A DNA stretch of 64,000 bases from Lentisphaerota bacterium (GTDB lineage: Bacteria > Verrucomicrobiota > Lentisphaeria > Victivallales > Victivallaceae). Numbering within the stretch: the stretch's first letter is position 1; every line of letters begins with the position of its first letter. The stretch covers positions 1 through 64,000 of the forward strand of contig SUVW01000016.1 in assembly GCA_015061815.1 (NCBI GenBank), read 5' to 3'. The notes beneath the pieces are model-generated. The model did no database searches. It was not told where the DNA came from and saw nothing but the letters and a program-made list of their open reading frames with translations. A program made the translations under genes and the position numbers. Positions 9,040 through 17,275 of the stretch are shown here, in pieces.

Positions 9040-9761
9040 GCATTGCTCCGGAAGTATTGAAAAAGGTCGCATGGTTCAACGACCTTTTTCTGGAAACAGA
9101 TATCCGGGGTGTGGTGATCTGGTTTCACGGTCTCAATGGTCTGTGCCGTACCGCTGCCAATCAGATATCTTCCTGGGAAGTGGAAATTTCCGCGCGCGGC
9201 GGTTTGATCGTGTACCCTTACATCAATCCCTGGAGTTTTCTATGCCGCAATGATCTGCAATTTATGGACCGGCTGATCCCGGCAGTTTACAGCCATTACC
9301 GTCTGTCAGAAAAAGTGCCGCTGGTGATCTCCGGGCAGAGCATGGGGGGCAATGCGGCATTGCAGTATTGCTGTTACGGCAAATTTCCGGCGGCACGATG
9401 CATGGTGGTTTCTCCATTGTGTGATCCGGCGGACTTTTATGCGGCAAGTACTCCTTCGCGGCCGTCCGGTGCAGCGGCGATGCACAACATGTTTGACAGT
9501 GAACCCGGTGGTTTTGATTCTGCCATGACCGAACATGCGCCGCTGCTTCAGGCCGGACGGATGCCGGATATACCGTATATGTTCATTCACAGCACGCATG
9601 ATGAGGTGATTCCGGTGAAACATTCAGATGAGATGGTTGCTGCGTTGCGGGGAAATGGCCGGCAGGTGGTTTACCGCAAACAGAAATTTTTGGGCCATAC
9701 GGCTGTATCACTGGCCGATGAAATTGCTATGACGGATTTTATCTCCGGGGCGTGGCAGTAA
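9036..9761 (+). CDS. Alpha/beta-hydrolase (esterase-like)
   Basis: A 241-aa protein with the alpha/beta-hydrolase triad: nucleophile Ser in GQSMGGNAAL (about residue 105), Asp in HSTHDEVIPVKHSDEM and His in FLGHTAV. The oxyanion region is WFHGLNG. There is no signal peptide. It is coupled to the preceding gene (ATGAG overlap). In a sialidase/NanA operon an esterase could remove O-acyl groups from the sugar, but nothing in the sequence fixes the substrate. Confidence 0.8.
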   Translation: MSIAPEVLKKVAWFNDLFLETDIRGVVIWFHGLNGLCRTAANQISSWEVEISARGGLIVYPYINPWSFLCRNDLQFMDRLIPAVYSHYRLSEKVPLVISGQSMGGNAALQYCCYGKFPAARCMVVSPLCDPADFYAASTPSRPSGAAAMHNMFDSEPGGFDSAMTEHAPLLQAGRMPDIPYMFIHSTHDEVIPVKHSDEMVAALRGNGRQVVYRKQKFLGHTAVSLADEIAMTDFISGAWQ

Positions 9762-9790
9762 ATAAACAGGAACAGAGGAGAGAGATCATT

Positions 9791-10597
9791 ATGAGAACCC
9801 GGTTGATGGGAGAGATGACCGTTAAAGAGGTCAGGGAATATCTGAAAATCAATCAGACAATTGTTTTTCCTTACGGCGTGGTAGAACAGCACGGTTACCA
9901 TCTGCCGTTGAATACCGATAATATCAATGCGGAAAATTTTGCATTGGCTCTGGCGGAAAAACTCGACTGCATTGTTGCACCGTGTTTGAATTACTGTTTT
10001 TCCGGCGGGCAGCTGGCAGGTACGATCAATGTCAAACCGACCAATTTCTGCAATATGGTGTGCGATATCATGGAAGCTCTGGTCAATCAGGGATTCAGAA
10101 ATATATTCATCACTCCGGGCCATGCCGGCAGTGAAAGTCTGGTGCAGTTGAAAGAGGCACTGCGGATTTTGAAGTGGCTCAATCCGGGGATGAAAGATGC
10201 GATGATAATGATTATCTGCCGGGGAGAATTTTTCCGGATACCTGCCCCGGCGGACCGGAAAGGCGGCGATTTTCATGCCGGTGATCTGGAAACATCATTG
10301 ATGCTCAATTACCGTCCGGATCTGGTGCAGCTGCCGGCACTTGCTGTTGACCGCCCGGAAATAGCGGAAAAATTGCGGATCGATCCGGATGCTTACCAGC
10401 AGCGGACTACATTCAGCGGGCTGCCGCAGGAGATACCCAATACCCGGCAGGATCCGGCCATTGAAGTCGGTGTGATGGGATATCCCGGTGATGCTGATCC
10501 GGCCAAAGGGATATTGTATACGGAAAAAGCTCTGGAAAAGATGATGCCGCTGCTGAAAAAAGCGGTTGAAGATGCGGAAAAAGCAAGAAATCAATAA
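9791..10597 (+). CDS. Creatininase-family amidohydrolase
   Basis: A 268-aa protein with creatininase-family metal motifs: VVEQHGYHLPLNTD near the N-terminus (E..QHG..LPL.TD) and FHAGDLETS (HAG..ETS). The third usual motif, NGHGGN, is changed to PGHAGS. These enzymes cleave cyclic or linear C-N bonds with a binuclear metal site. ATG at 9791 follows an AGGAGAGAG site; the longer frame from 9752 starts in the previous gene. It sits between the hydrolase and the NanA-like gene, so a role in opening or deacylating the sugar-derived substrate is plausible but unproved. Confidence 0.75.
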   Translation: MRTRLMGEMTVKEVREYLKINQTIVFPYGVVEQHGYHLPLNTDNINAENFALALAEKLDCIVAPCLNYCFSGGQLAGTINVKPTNFCNMVCDIMEALVNQGFRNIFITPGHAGSESLVQLKEALRILKWLNPGMKDAMIMIICRGEFFRIPAPADRKGGDFHAGDLETSLMLNYRPDLVQLPALAVDRPEIAEKLRIDPDAYQQRTTFSGLPQEIPNTRQDPAIEVGVMGYPGDADPAKGILYTEKALEKMMPLLKKAVEDAEKARNQ

Positions 10598-10611
10598 GCA
10601 GGAAGGTTATT

Positions 10612-11517
10612 ATGAAAGATAACAAGGTTTTCAACGGAGTGATGACCGCGCTGGTGACTCCGCTGGATAAGAATGGTAAATTGAATGTCTCCTGCGCAGC
10701 AGATCTGGTGGAATATCAGCTGGATGCCGGGATCGATGGTTTCTATCTTTGCGGCGGAACCGGCGAAGGAGTGGTTCTGACTCCGGAGATCCGGATGCAG
10801 ATGGTGGAAACCGTTGTCCGGGTCAATCGCGGACGGGGCAAAATAATCGTACAGACTGGAGCGATCCGGGCCGCTGAAGCATTTTTATTGACTGAACACG
10901 CGCAGAAGTGCCGGGTCGACGGCATATCTTCCATTCCGCCGTCACTTTACTATCAGTATCCGGAGAGCGATACGATAGAGTATTACCGTGAACTTGCCGG
11001 CCGGACTGATCTGCCGGTATTGATCTACCGGACTCCGGCGTATTCGACCGGCGGCATGGTGACGCTGATGGAAAAATTGATCAAAACCGAAAATATCATC
11101 GGCCTGAAGTATACCGGGGCAAGTTACTATGAAATGTGGAAACTTTTGCAGCTCAACGACGGCAATATCAATGTGATCAATGGAGCCGATGAAACTCTGC
11201 TTTGCGGTCTGGTTACCGGGGCGCAAGGCGGGATAGGGGCATTATACAATATCATTCCGGAAGAGTTCGTGGCATTGTACAAAGCTTTTGCAGCCGGAGA
11301 TATTGTCAAGGCTAAAGCTCACCAGCACCGGATAGCTTCAACGGTGGCGACCTTGGGTAAATTCATTCGCGGGGCGGGGATCATTCTGCCTTTGAAAGCG
11401 ATATTACAGGATATGGGTTTTGCAGTGGGTTCACCGGTCAGTCCGGCGCAGGATTACCCGGCGGAAGTGCGTGAAGAATTGATTTCGGCATTCAGACAGC
11501 TGCGCAGTCAGTGGTAA
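10612..11517 (+). CDS. Dihydrodipicolinate synthase / N-acetylneuraminate lyase family aldolase
   Basis: This is a 301-aa class I aldolase of the DapA/NanA superfamily. It shows VTPLDKNGKLN, the pyruvate carboxylate-binding GGTGEG motif, IYRTPAYSTG (Tyr of the relay) and IGLKYTG with the Schiff-base Lys. Such enzymes split or form 2-keto-3-deoxy sugars with pyruvate. The sialidase upstream favours a NanA-like role over lysine synthesis. RBS AGGAAGG lies 7 bp before the start. It is the last gene of the operon that starts at 3419. Confidence 0.8.
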   Translation: MKDNKVFNGVMTALVTPLDKNGKLNVSCAADLVEYQLDAGIDGFYLCGGTGEGVVLTPEIRMQMVETVVRVNRGRGKIIVQTGAIRAAEAFLLTEHAQKCRVDGISSIPPSLYYQYPESDTIEYYRELAGRTDLPVLIYRTPAYSTGGMVTLMEKLIKTENIIGLKYTGASYYEMWKLLQLNDGNINVINGADETLLCGLVTGAQGGIGALYNIIPEEFVALYKAFAAGDIVKAKAHQHRIASTVATLGKFIRGAGIILPLKAILQDMGFAVGSPVSPAQDYPAEVREELISAFRQLRSQW

Positions 11518-11524
11518 AAACAGA

Positions 11525-11574
11525 AAAAGTTCTGTGCACTGAAGATTGACAAAAGTTCTTTGCGATGATATATT
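11525..11574 (+). promoter_or_regulatory. Promoter of the araC-type gene with direct-repeat operator
   Basis: TTGACA (11546) and TATATT (11569) are 17 bp apart, close to consensus. Two direct repeats AAAAGTTCTNTGC lie at 11525-11537 and 11551-11563, 26 bp apart; the second starts within the -35 box. Tandem direct half-sites overlapping -35 are typical of AraC-family binding, so autoregulation by the downstream gene is likely. The predicted transcription start (~11581) falls at the ATG at 11582. Confidence 0.7.
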
Positions 11575-11581
11575 TATCGGC

Positions 11582-12442
11582 ATGACAGACTACGAATGTA
11601 TATCAGAGGCACTTGGCAGAGCTTTGAAAATGCGCTACACCCGGATGGTGACGGCGGAAATTTTCATGCCTCCGGAAAATTGTTCACAGCGTTTGACATT
11701 TTACGCGGCCCCGGCAGTTTCCATTCCGCTGACGGGTGAACAGCCCCAATATTTTTACCGCAATGGTCTCTGGCAGCGTTTTGTCTGTGAACCGGGGACG
11801 GTGATGCATTATCCCCGGATGTGTTATGTGGGAAGTACAGCAGAGATGTATCGGACGGAGAATTTCGGGATGATCCTGCATCCGGAATTTCTCCGTTTGA
11901 TTTACGGCCGGAAAGCTGAACCGGAACATGCCGGAGGCCTGATGGCACATGTGCATGTCAGTTCTCTGCGGCAGTCGACCCGGACATTGATGGAAGCGTT
12001 ATCGCAGTTGGGGATTTCTGGAGATTCGGATGCGATGGCGGTACATATTCTGCCGCTGCTGCTGCGGGCAGTGGCAACTGATTTGGAAACATACCGGCGC
12101 AGCCGTTTGGAAGTTTCCGAAGAGTTATATTGGAAAATATGTTCCTATGTGCGGGACAATTTTGCTTTTATCGGCACCCGGACGGAGGTGGCGGATCACT
12201 TTCATATTTCAGAAGTTTATCTATCCAAACTTTTCCGTCGTTACGGTGGTGGAGAGAGTTTCAATGAGTATTTGAATCATATCCGGCTGGAGACGGCAGT
12301 GCAGCTGCTGCAGCACAGTGACATATCCTGCCGGGAACTGGCATTGCGTTGCGGTTATACATCCGGGTCATATTTTATCCGCTGTTTCCGCAACCGTTTT
12401 AATTGCACTCCTTTGTACTACCGCAAGTTTCACGAAAAGTAA
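11582..12442 (+). CDS. AraC-family transcriptional regulator
   Basis: A 286-aa regulator. The N-terminal ~170 residues are a sensor domain of unknown ligand; the C-terminal ~100 residues hold two helix-turn-helix units (TEVADHFHISEVYLSKLFRRYGG and CRELALRCGYTSGSYFIRCFRNRFNCTPLYYR), the normal AraC arrangement. The ATG at 11582 sits where the promoter at 11546 should start transcription, so the mRNA may be leaderless; an in-frame ATG at 11630 is an alternative. The TTG at 11546 is the -35 box, not a start. It probably controls the sialidase/NanA operon upstream and itself. Confidence 0.85.
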   Translation: MTDYECISEALGRALKMRYTRMVTAEIFMPPENCSQRLTFYAAPAVSIPLTGEQPQYFYRNGLWQRFVCEPGTVMHYPRMCYVGSTAEMYRTENFGMILHPEFLRLIYGRKAEPEHAGGLMAHVHVSSLRQSTRTLMEALSQLGISGDSDAMAVHILPLLLRAVATDLETYRRSRLEVSEELYWKICSYVRDNFAFIGTRTEVADHFHISEVYLSKLFRRYGGGESFNEYLNHIRLETAVQLLQHSDISCRELALRCGYTSGSYFIRCFRNRFNCTPLYYRKFHEK

Positions 12443-12493
12443 TATTTCCCGGCATTTGCGATACCGGATATATGTGGAGTGATTTTGTTTTAC

Positions 12494-12579
12494 AAAAAAA
12501 AGCGGCTGCTGGAGCCGCCGGAAAGGACTTCCCGCAGGAAGCAGCCTTCAGCCCTGCTTTATCAGGACTTGTAGAGTTA
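12494..12579 (-). ncRNA. tracrRNA gene, copy A (distal)
   Basis: On the minus strand the RNA begins near 12579 with TAACTCTACAAGTCC, which pairs with the crRNA repeat segment GGGGCTTGTAGAGTT (11 consecutive pairs, then a wobble and two more pairs). Next comes an ACTTCCTGCGGGAAGT hairpin, then a terminator hairpin GCGGCT-ccagc-AGCCGC followed by eight T residues at 12494-12501. A promoter TTGAAA-N16-TACATT (12613 down to 12586) lies just upstream. The layout matches tracrRNAs that guide crRNA processing and Cas9 loading. It is separated from copy B by a 51-bp repeat. Confidence 0.8.
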
Positions 12580-12634
12580 TCGGTTAATGTACCGCATATT
12601 TCTTTATTTTCAAGTTGACAACAGTAAATAATAC

Positions 12635-12685
12635 TCGAGCCAGTAGTTGTTGGGCACAGCGGTCATAACCAATAGTTACCCATTC
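12635..12685 (-). repeat. VOC-gene 3'-tail repeat, copy 1
   Basis: Fifty-one bases that match 17997-18046 at all but about two or three positions, starting with 35 identical bases from TCGAGCCAGTAG onward. Diverged copies are at 18686-18733 and 19795-19844. In minus-strand reading it contains a remnant of the VOC C-terminus (V-P-N-N-Y-W-L-E). It lies between the two tracrRNA genes and has no gene of its own. Confidence 0.8.
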
Positions 12686-12729
12686 AGGTAAAATGTTCCA
12701 GTATCTTCTGTTATACGATCAATTTTCAC

Positions 12730-12816
12730 AAAAAAAAGGGTGGCTGCTGGAGCCACCACGGAAGGACTTCCCGCAGGAAGTTGCCCTCAGTCCCTTTATC
12801 AGGACTTGTAGAGTTA
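12730..12816 (-). ncRNA. tracrRNA gene, copy B (adjacent to cas9)
   Basis: Same design as copy A: an anti-repeat starting TAACTCTACAAGTCC near 12816, an ACTTCCTGCGGGAAGT hairpin, a terminator hairpin GGTGGCT-ccagc-AGCCACC and eight T residues at 12730-12737. The promoter TTGAAA-N16-TACATT (12849 down to 12822) is conserved in spacing with copy A. The terminator stem differs from copy A by paired changes (GCGGCT/AGCCGC versus GGTGGCT/AGCCACC), so both are held as structured RNAs. It is transcribed divergently from cas9. Confidence 0.85.
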
Positions 12817-12919
12817 CCATTAATGTAACTCATATTTTCATATTTTCAAGTTGAAAAATGGAAAAAATATGGATATATTTTATTTGTATACTTCATTTAA
12901 ATGCAGAAAGGATACTGTT

Positions 12920-15900
12920 ATGTCGCAACTTACACTCGGATTAGATTTAGGTATTGCTTCTATTGGCTGGGCTCTGGTGTCAGAAAATGGTAATAAACGG
13001 AATTTGCTCAATTGGGGGAGTCGTATTTTTCAACCGGGGATGGATGATGACATCGCGTCCGGGAAAGGAGTATCGCGTTGTGCGGAAAGACGCTTAAAAA
13101 GAGCTTTGAGGGAACAATACCATCGTCGGAAAGAACGCAAAACGCAATTAATAGAATCTCTTATTGCCGGTGGGCTACTCAAGAATACTCCTAATGCTGA
13201 ATTTTTTGCTGAAATTGACAAAAGACTGCTGGAATCATTGCCTCAAAATATGCGATGGCAAACTGCTCATTTGATTCCATATTTCTTTCGTAAGCAGGCT
13301 CTGGATCGTCAATTGAAGCCGGAAGAAATCGCCAGAGCAATATTTCACTTGGCTCAACGGCGTGGCTATTTAAGCAATCGCAAACAGGAAGTCAAAGATG
13401 AAGATTCCGGTGTCGTAAAAAACGGCATCAACGAATTGGCACAGGCATTGAAAGATTCCGGAGCAAGAACATTGGGAGAATATTTTTGTTCTGTTGATCC
13501 GGAAGTTGAACGTATCCGTTGCCGTTATACATCGCGCGAGATGTATGTAGATGAATTCCGTAAAATCTGTCAGGCTCAGCGGGCAACAATATCCGAAGAA
13601 CTGGAGAAGCAGTTATATCGTGCAATTTTTTATCAACGCCCGCTTAAATCGTGTAAAAACCTGATTGGCAGGTGTCGCATTTATCCGGAACTGCCACGTT
13701 GTTCCTTTGTCAAAGAAGAAGCACAGCTTTTTCGTATCTACACCACAGTTCGCAATTTGCGTGTTGAATCAGCTGGTACGATTCGTTCCTTGACTGATGC
13801 TGAATTCCAAAAATGTGTTGATTTTTTGGACAGTTATTCTCCATTATTCAAGAAAAATGGCAAAATACAATTGTCGAAACTTCAAAAAGCCATAGGATTG
13901 AGCAAAGAAGAAAAATTCACGCTGGCAGATGAAGAAAAAGAAATTTACGGAAATGAATTGAAAAACATTCTTTTTCGGGCATTTGGAGAAAACGCCGGAA
14001 AATTGAGTATTTCAGAGAAAGAAAAATTTTTCAATGATCTGTCTTCTATAATCAAGGAAGATGTTTTGCGTAAAAGACTGCATAATTATTGGCATCTTTC
14101 AGAAGAAAAAATTGACGATGTTTGCGGAATCGCGCTGCCCGATCAGTACTGTGCATTTTCTCAAAAGGCATTACAGGAAATATTACCTGAACTTGCCGCC
14201 GGAATTGATTTGGGGACAATTTTGAAACTTGAAAGTCCGGATTTCCGCAAAGAGGAATTGGACATTTTGCCTTTGGTCGATAAAAGCGGTATTGAATTAC
14301 GCAATCCGGTAGTACACCGGGTGCTGACAGAATTACGTCGTCTGATCAATGCTGTTATAAAACGTTATGGGAAACCGGATATTATCAGAATTGAACTTGC
14401 CAGAGATCTCAAAGCTACCAATAAAGAGCGGGAAAAAATCACGCGCCAAAACCGGGAAAGAGAAAAAATCCGTGCTGAAATCGTTGAAGAAATCATCAAA
14501 GAATGCGGTATCAAAAATCCCAAACGTAATGATATTCTCAAAGTGATGCTGGCAAGGGAATGCAACTTTGTATGTCCATATTCCGGAAAACATTTTTCCA
14601 TGAGCGATCTTTTTAATGGACAATTGGAAGTGGAGCATATCATTCCTTATTCCCGCTCGTTTGATGATTCTTTTGCCAATAAAACATTGTGTTTACGGGA
14701 ATACAATGCCAGAAAAAGCAACCGAACTCCCTACGAAGCATTTTCCGGCAGTAATGAGTATAGCGCAATGCTTGCCCGGGTCGCTGATTTCAAGGGGATA
14801 TATGCGGAGCGAAAATTGGAGCTTTTTGAACAGCCGGAAGTCGTCGCAGAAGATTTTCTCTCCCGCAATCTCAATGATACCCGTTACGCAAGCAAATTGG
14901 CGATGCAGTATTTGAGTTTGCTTTACGGCGGAATTGTTGATAAAACAGGCAAACAACGGATTTTCGCTACTTCCGGCAGCTGTACGGCATTGATCAGGCG
15001 GGCCTGGGGAGGTAATTTTTTGCTTGGCGAGGGCGAAAAGGTTCGGGATGACCACCGACATCATGCCATTGATGCTCTGACTATTGCGCTTACAACACCG
15101 GAGTTGGTACGCTGGGCGGCTGGGATGAATGTTGAACAGCGTAAGCAGATGTATGAGTCAAAAGATTTTGTTGACAATGGACTTTTTCATCAGGCACAGG
15201 AACAATTGGATGCAGTAGTCGTTTCGCACCATGTAGTGAATAAAATGCGGGGTGAATTGCACAATGCAACACTTTACAGCAAGGATTTCGGAGCCGGAGA
15301 ACGCCACTCGAGAGTGGCGTTGGATAAATTATCTGTAAAAGATTTATCAAATATTGTTGATGAAGCAGTCCAGAAAATCATTCTTGACAAACTTGGAGTA
15401 TCAAATATCGCTGAAGTTTCCGACAGTATGCTTAAAATATTCAAGGAACCGGCGAATTTCCCTGTAATGAAAGATAAGAAGGGAAATGTTGTCAATATAA
15501 TCAAAAAAGTTCGGGTTAAAGAAAACAAGCGAACCATAAGCATCGGTAAAGGTGATGGGAAACGGGAAGTCGCCAACGGTGAAAATTATATTCTGGCAAT
15601 TTTTGCACGCTTGGATGAAAATGGAAATGAAATCGCCTGGGAGGGGGAGATCGTTTCTCTGCTGGATGCGGTTTTGCGTCATCAAAAAGGCTTGCCGCCG
15701 TTTGAAAAGAACCGTCCGGGGATGAAATTTAAATTCTCATTGCAAAAAGGAGACATCGTTACCTGGGAGAAAGATGGAAAACTCATCCCCTGTATAATAA
15801 GAGGAATTTCTCTGCCGCAATTCTATTGTGTTCCTATCAATGATGCAAGAATGCAAAAAGAACTTAAAGCAGCGAAAGCCTGGTATACCCCGACGTTATC

Positions 15901-15973
15901 AGCAGCACGCTGTGGAAAAATGCAAAAATACACTATGGATATATTTGGTAACTTACGGCGTGCTAATGACTGA
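12920..15973 (+). CDS. cas9: Type II-C CRISPR-associated endonuclease Cas9
   Basis: A 1017-aa Cas9, the compact size usual for subtype II-C. RuvC-I is LTLGLDLGIASIGWAL (Asp9). An Arg-rich bridge helix follows (SRCAERRLKRALREQYHRRKER). RuvC-II is IIRIELARDLK (Glu492). HNH reads CPYSGKHF..LFNGQLEVEHIIPYSRSFDDSFANKTL with catalytic His573. RuvC-III is DDHRHHAIDAL (His715, Asp718). All catalytic residues are present, so it should cut both DNA strands guided by crRNA:tracrRNA. The start at 12920 has AAAGGA 8 bp upstream and begins MSQLTLGLD; the longer frame from TTG 12851 lacks support and overlaps the tracrRNA-B promoter. cas1 overlaps its end by 8 bp. Codon use and A+T content are visibly more AT-rich than in the flanking operons, which suggests transfer. 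Confidence 0.97.
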   Translation: MSQLTLGLDLGIASIGWALVSENGNKRNLLNWGSRIFQPGMDDDIASGKGVSRCAERRLKRALREQYHRRKERKTQLIESLIAGGLLKNTPNAEFFAEIDKRLLESLPQNMRWQTAHLIPYFFRKQALDRQLKPEEIARAIFHLAQRRGYLSNRKQEVKDEDSGVVKNGINELAQALKDSGARTLGEYFCSVDPEVERIRCRYTSREMYVDEFRKICQAQRATISEELEKQLYRAIFYQRPLKSCKNLIGRCRIYPELPRCSFVKEEAQLFRIYTTVRNLRVESAGTIRSLTDAEFQKCVDFLDSYSPLFKKNGKIQLSKLQKAIGLSKEEKFTLADEEKEIYGNELKNILFRAFGENAGKLSISEKEKFFNDLSSIIKEDVLRKRLHNYWHLSEEKIDDVCGIALPDQYCAFSQKALQEILPELAAGIDLGTILKLESPDFRKEELDILPLVDKSGIELRNPVVHRVLTELRRLINAVIKRYGKPDIIRIELARDLKATNKEREKITRQNREREKIRAEIVEEIIKECGIKNPKRNDILKVMLARECNFVCPYSGKHFSMSDLFNGQLEVEHIIPYSRSFDDSFANKTLCLREYNARKSNRTPYEAFSGSNEYSAMLARVADFKGIYAERKLELFEQPEVVAEDFLSRNLNDTRYASKLAMQYLSLLYGGIVDKTGKQRIFATSGSCTALIRRAWGGNFLLGEGEKVRDDHRHHAIDALTIALTTPELVRWAAGMNVEQRKQMYESKDFVDNGLFHQAQEQLDAVVVSHHVVNKMRGELHNATLYSKDFGAGERHSRVALDKLSVKDLSNIVDEAVQKIILDKLGVSNIAEVSDSMLKIFKEPANFPVMKDKKGNVVNIIKKVRVKENKRTISIGKGDGKREVANGENYILAIFARLDENGNEIAWEGEIVSLLDAVLRHQKGLPPFEKNRPGMKFKFSLQKGDIVTWEKDGKLIPCIIRGISLPQFYCVPINDARMQKELKAAKAWYTPTLSAARCGKMQKYTMDIFGNLRRAND

Positions 15974-16844
15974 CCGGATAATTGAAATTGCAGATACAAC
16001 CGCTTTTCTGTCATTGGAAAATGGCTTGTTGAAAATCCGTTTGCCGGATTCCAGAAACGTCACTGTTCCTCTTGCGGAAATACAGTGTTTGATCCTTGCC
16101 AATCCGGCGGTGACCATAACCGGGGCGCTGTTGTCTGCTCTTGCCGAAAATGGAGTAATTGCAGTTATATCCGGTAATAATCGTTTGCCGGCGGCAATGC
16201 AATTGCCGCTGGATGGCAATTATATTCAAAATGAAAGGTTCAGAGCGCAGCTTTCTGCCCCCATCCCACTTAATAAAAGGTTGTGGCAATTGGTTGTCAA
16301 AGAAAAAATAAGGAATCAGGGGTTGTTGTTGAAAAGCCTTTATGGAGATGATTTCAACCTGTTAAAATTGAGCAATTTGGTAAATTCCGGAGATACGGAG
16401 AATATTGAAGGGAGAGCTGCTGTAATTTATTGGAAGAATTTATTCGGATTTCCATTTTTAAGAGATCGTGAAAATAATGACAATAATCTGCTTTTAAATT
16501 ACGGATATGCTGTTTTAAGAGCGATGGCAGCAAGAGCGTGCTGCGGAGCTGGATTACATCCGACATTGGGTATAAATCATCACAACCGTTACAATCCATA
16601 TTGTTTGGCAGATGACATTATGGAACCCTATCGCTGGATAGTAGATAGAGAAGTTATAACAATAAATCCACAGAATTCAGCAATAAATGAACTATCCAAA
16701 GAGATAAGACAGAAACTGCTTTCCGCCTTATTGAAAAAAATTCAAACAGCCAATGGGCTATGCTCTCTGTCAGATATATTGAAACACAATGCGGTTCAAA
16801 TTGCAGAATCTTTTCAACATAATGAAGTGAAATTGAAATATTGA
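15966..16844 (+). CDS. cas1: CRISPR-associated integrase Cas1
   Basis: A 292-aa Cas1 of the type II group. Metal-binding residues are visible in the usual places: Glu in NIEGRAAVIYWKNLF, His in GLHPTLGINHHN and the acidic LADDIMEPYR. With Cas2 it inserts new spacers into the array. ATG at 15966 overlaps the cas9 3' end by 8 bp; the longer frame from 15828 is inside cas9. No csn2 or cas4 follows, which fits II-C. Confidence 0.95.
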   Translation: MTDRIIEIADTTAFLSLENGLLKIRLPDSRNVTVPLAEIQCLILANPAVTITGALLSALAENGVIAVISGNNRLPAAMQLPLDGNYIQNERFRAQLSAPIPLNKRLWQLVVKEKIRNQGLLLKSLYGDDFNLLKLSNLVNSGDTENIEGRAAVIYWKNLFGFPFLRDRENNDNNLLLNYGYAVLRAMAARACCGAGLHPTLGINHHNRYNPYCLADDIMEPYRWIVDREVITINPQNSAINELSKEIRQKLLSALLKKIQTANGLCSLSDILKHNAVQIAESFQHNEVKLKY

Positions 16845-16847
16845 GTT

Positions 16848-17174
16848 ATGCTGTCGGAGATTAAATCTATGTGGCTGATGACGATGTTTGATTTGCCAAC
16901 AATCAGCAAAGAGGAGAAAAAGGAATATACCCGTTTTCGTAAATATCTTTTGAGAGAAGGATTTATTCAACTGCAATACTCGGTATATGCAAAATTTCTG
17001 GCTTCCAGAGAAAATTCCCGCAAGTACTATCGCTATATTCAGGAAATCGTTCCTCCGGGCGGTTATGTCCGGTTACTGATGGTGACAGACAAACAATTTG
17101 GAGACATGGTGTCCTTGTATGGAACAAAAATTGAAGAAGTTGAACACAAACCGGAACAGTTGCTACTATTCTGA
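16848..17174 (+). CDS. cas2: CRISPR-associated protein Cas2
   Basis: A 108-aa Cas2 with the ferredoxin-like start MWLMTMFDLPT (metal-binding Asp after strand 1) and RFRKYLLREGFIQLQYSVYAKF. It is the structural partner of Cas1 in spacer acquisition. It lies 3 bp after cas1. Translation may start at 16848 or at the ATG at 16869 (MWLMTMF). The array begins 101 bp downstream. Confidence 0.95.
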   Translation: MLSEIKSMWLMTMFDLPTISKEEKKEYTRFRKYLLREGFIQLQYSVYAKFLASRENSRKYYRYIQEIVPPGGYVRLLMVTDKQFGDMVSLYGTKIEEVEHKPEQLLLF

Positions 17175-17275
17175 TAAAATATAAAATCGCGGAATAAATT
17201 CTGTTGCCATTGATGCTTTTTTTGAAATGACATCAATATTGACATTACTTACTGTCAAACTGTTACAGCGAATGC

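Noticed and set aside
12851-12919. N-terminal extension of Cas9 from TTG at 12851
   Set aside because: It has no ribosome-binding site, overlaps the tracrRNA-B promoter, and Cas9 proteins start close to the RuvC-I Asp, as the ATG at 12920 gives.
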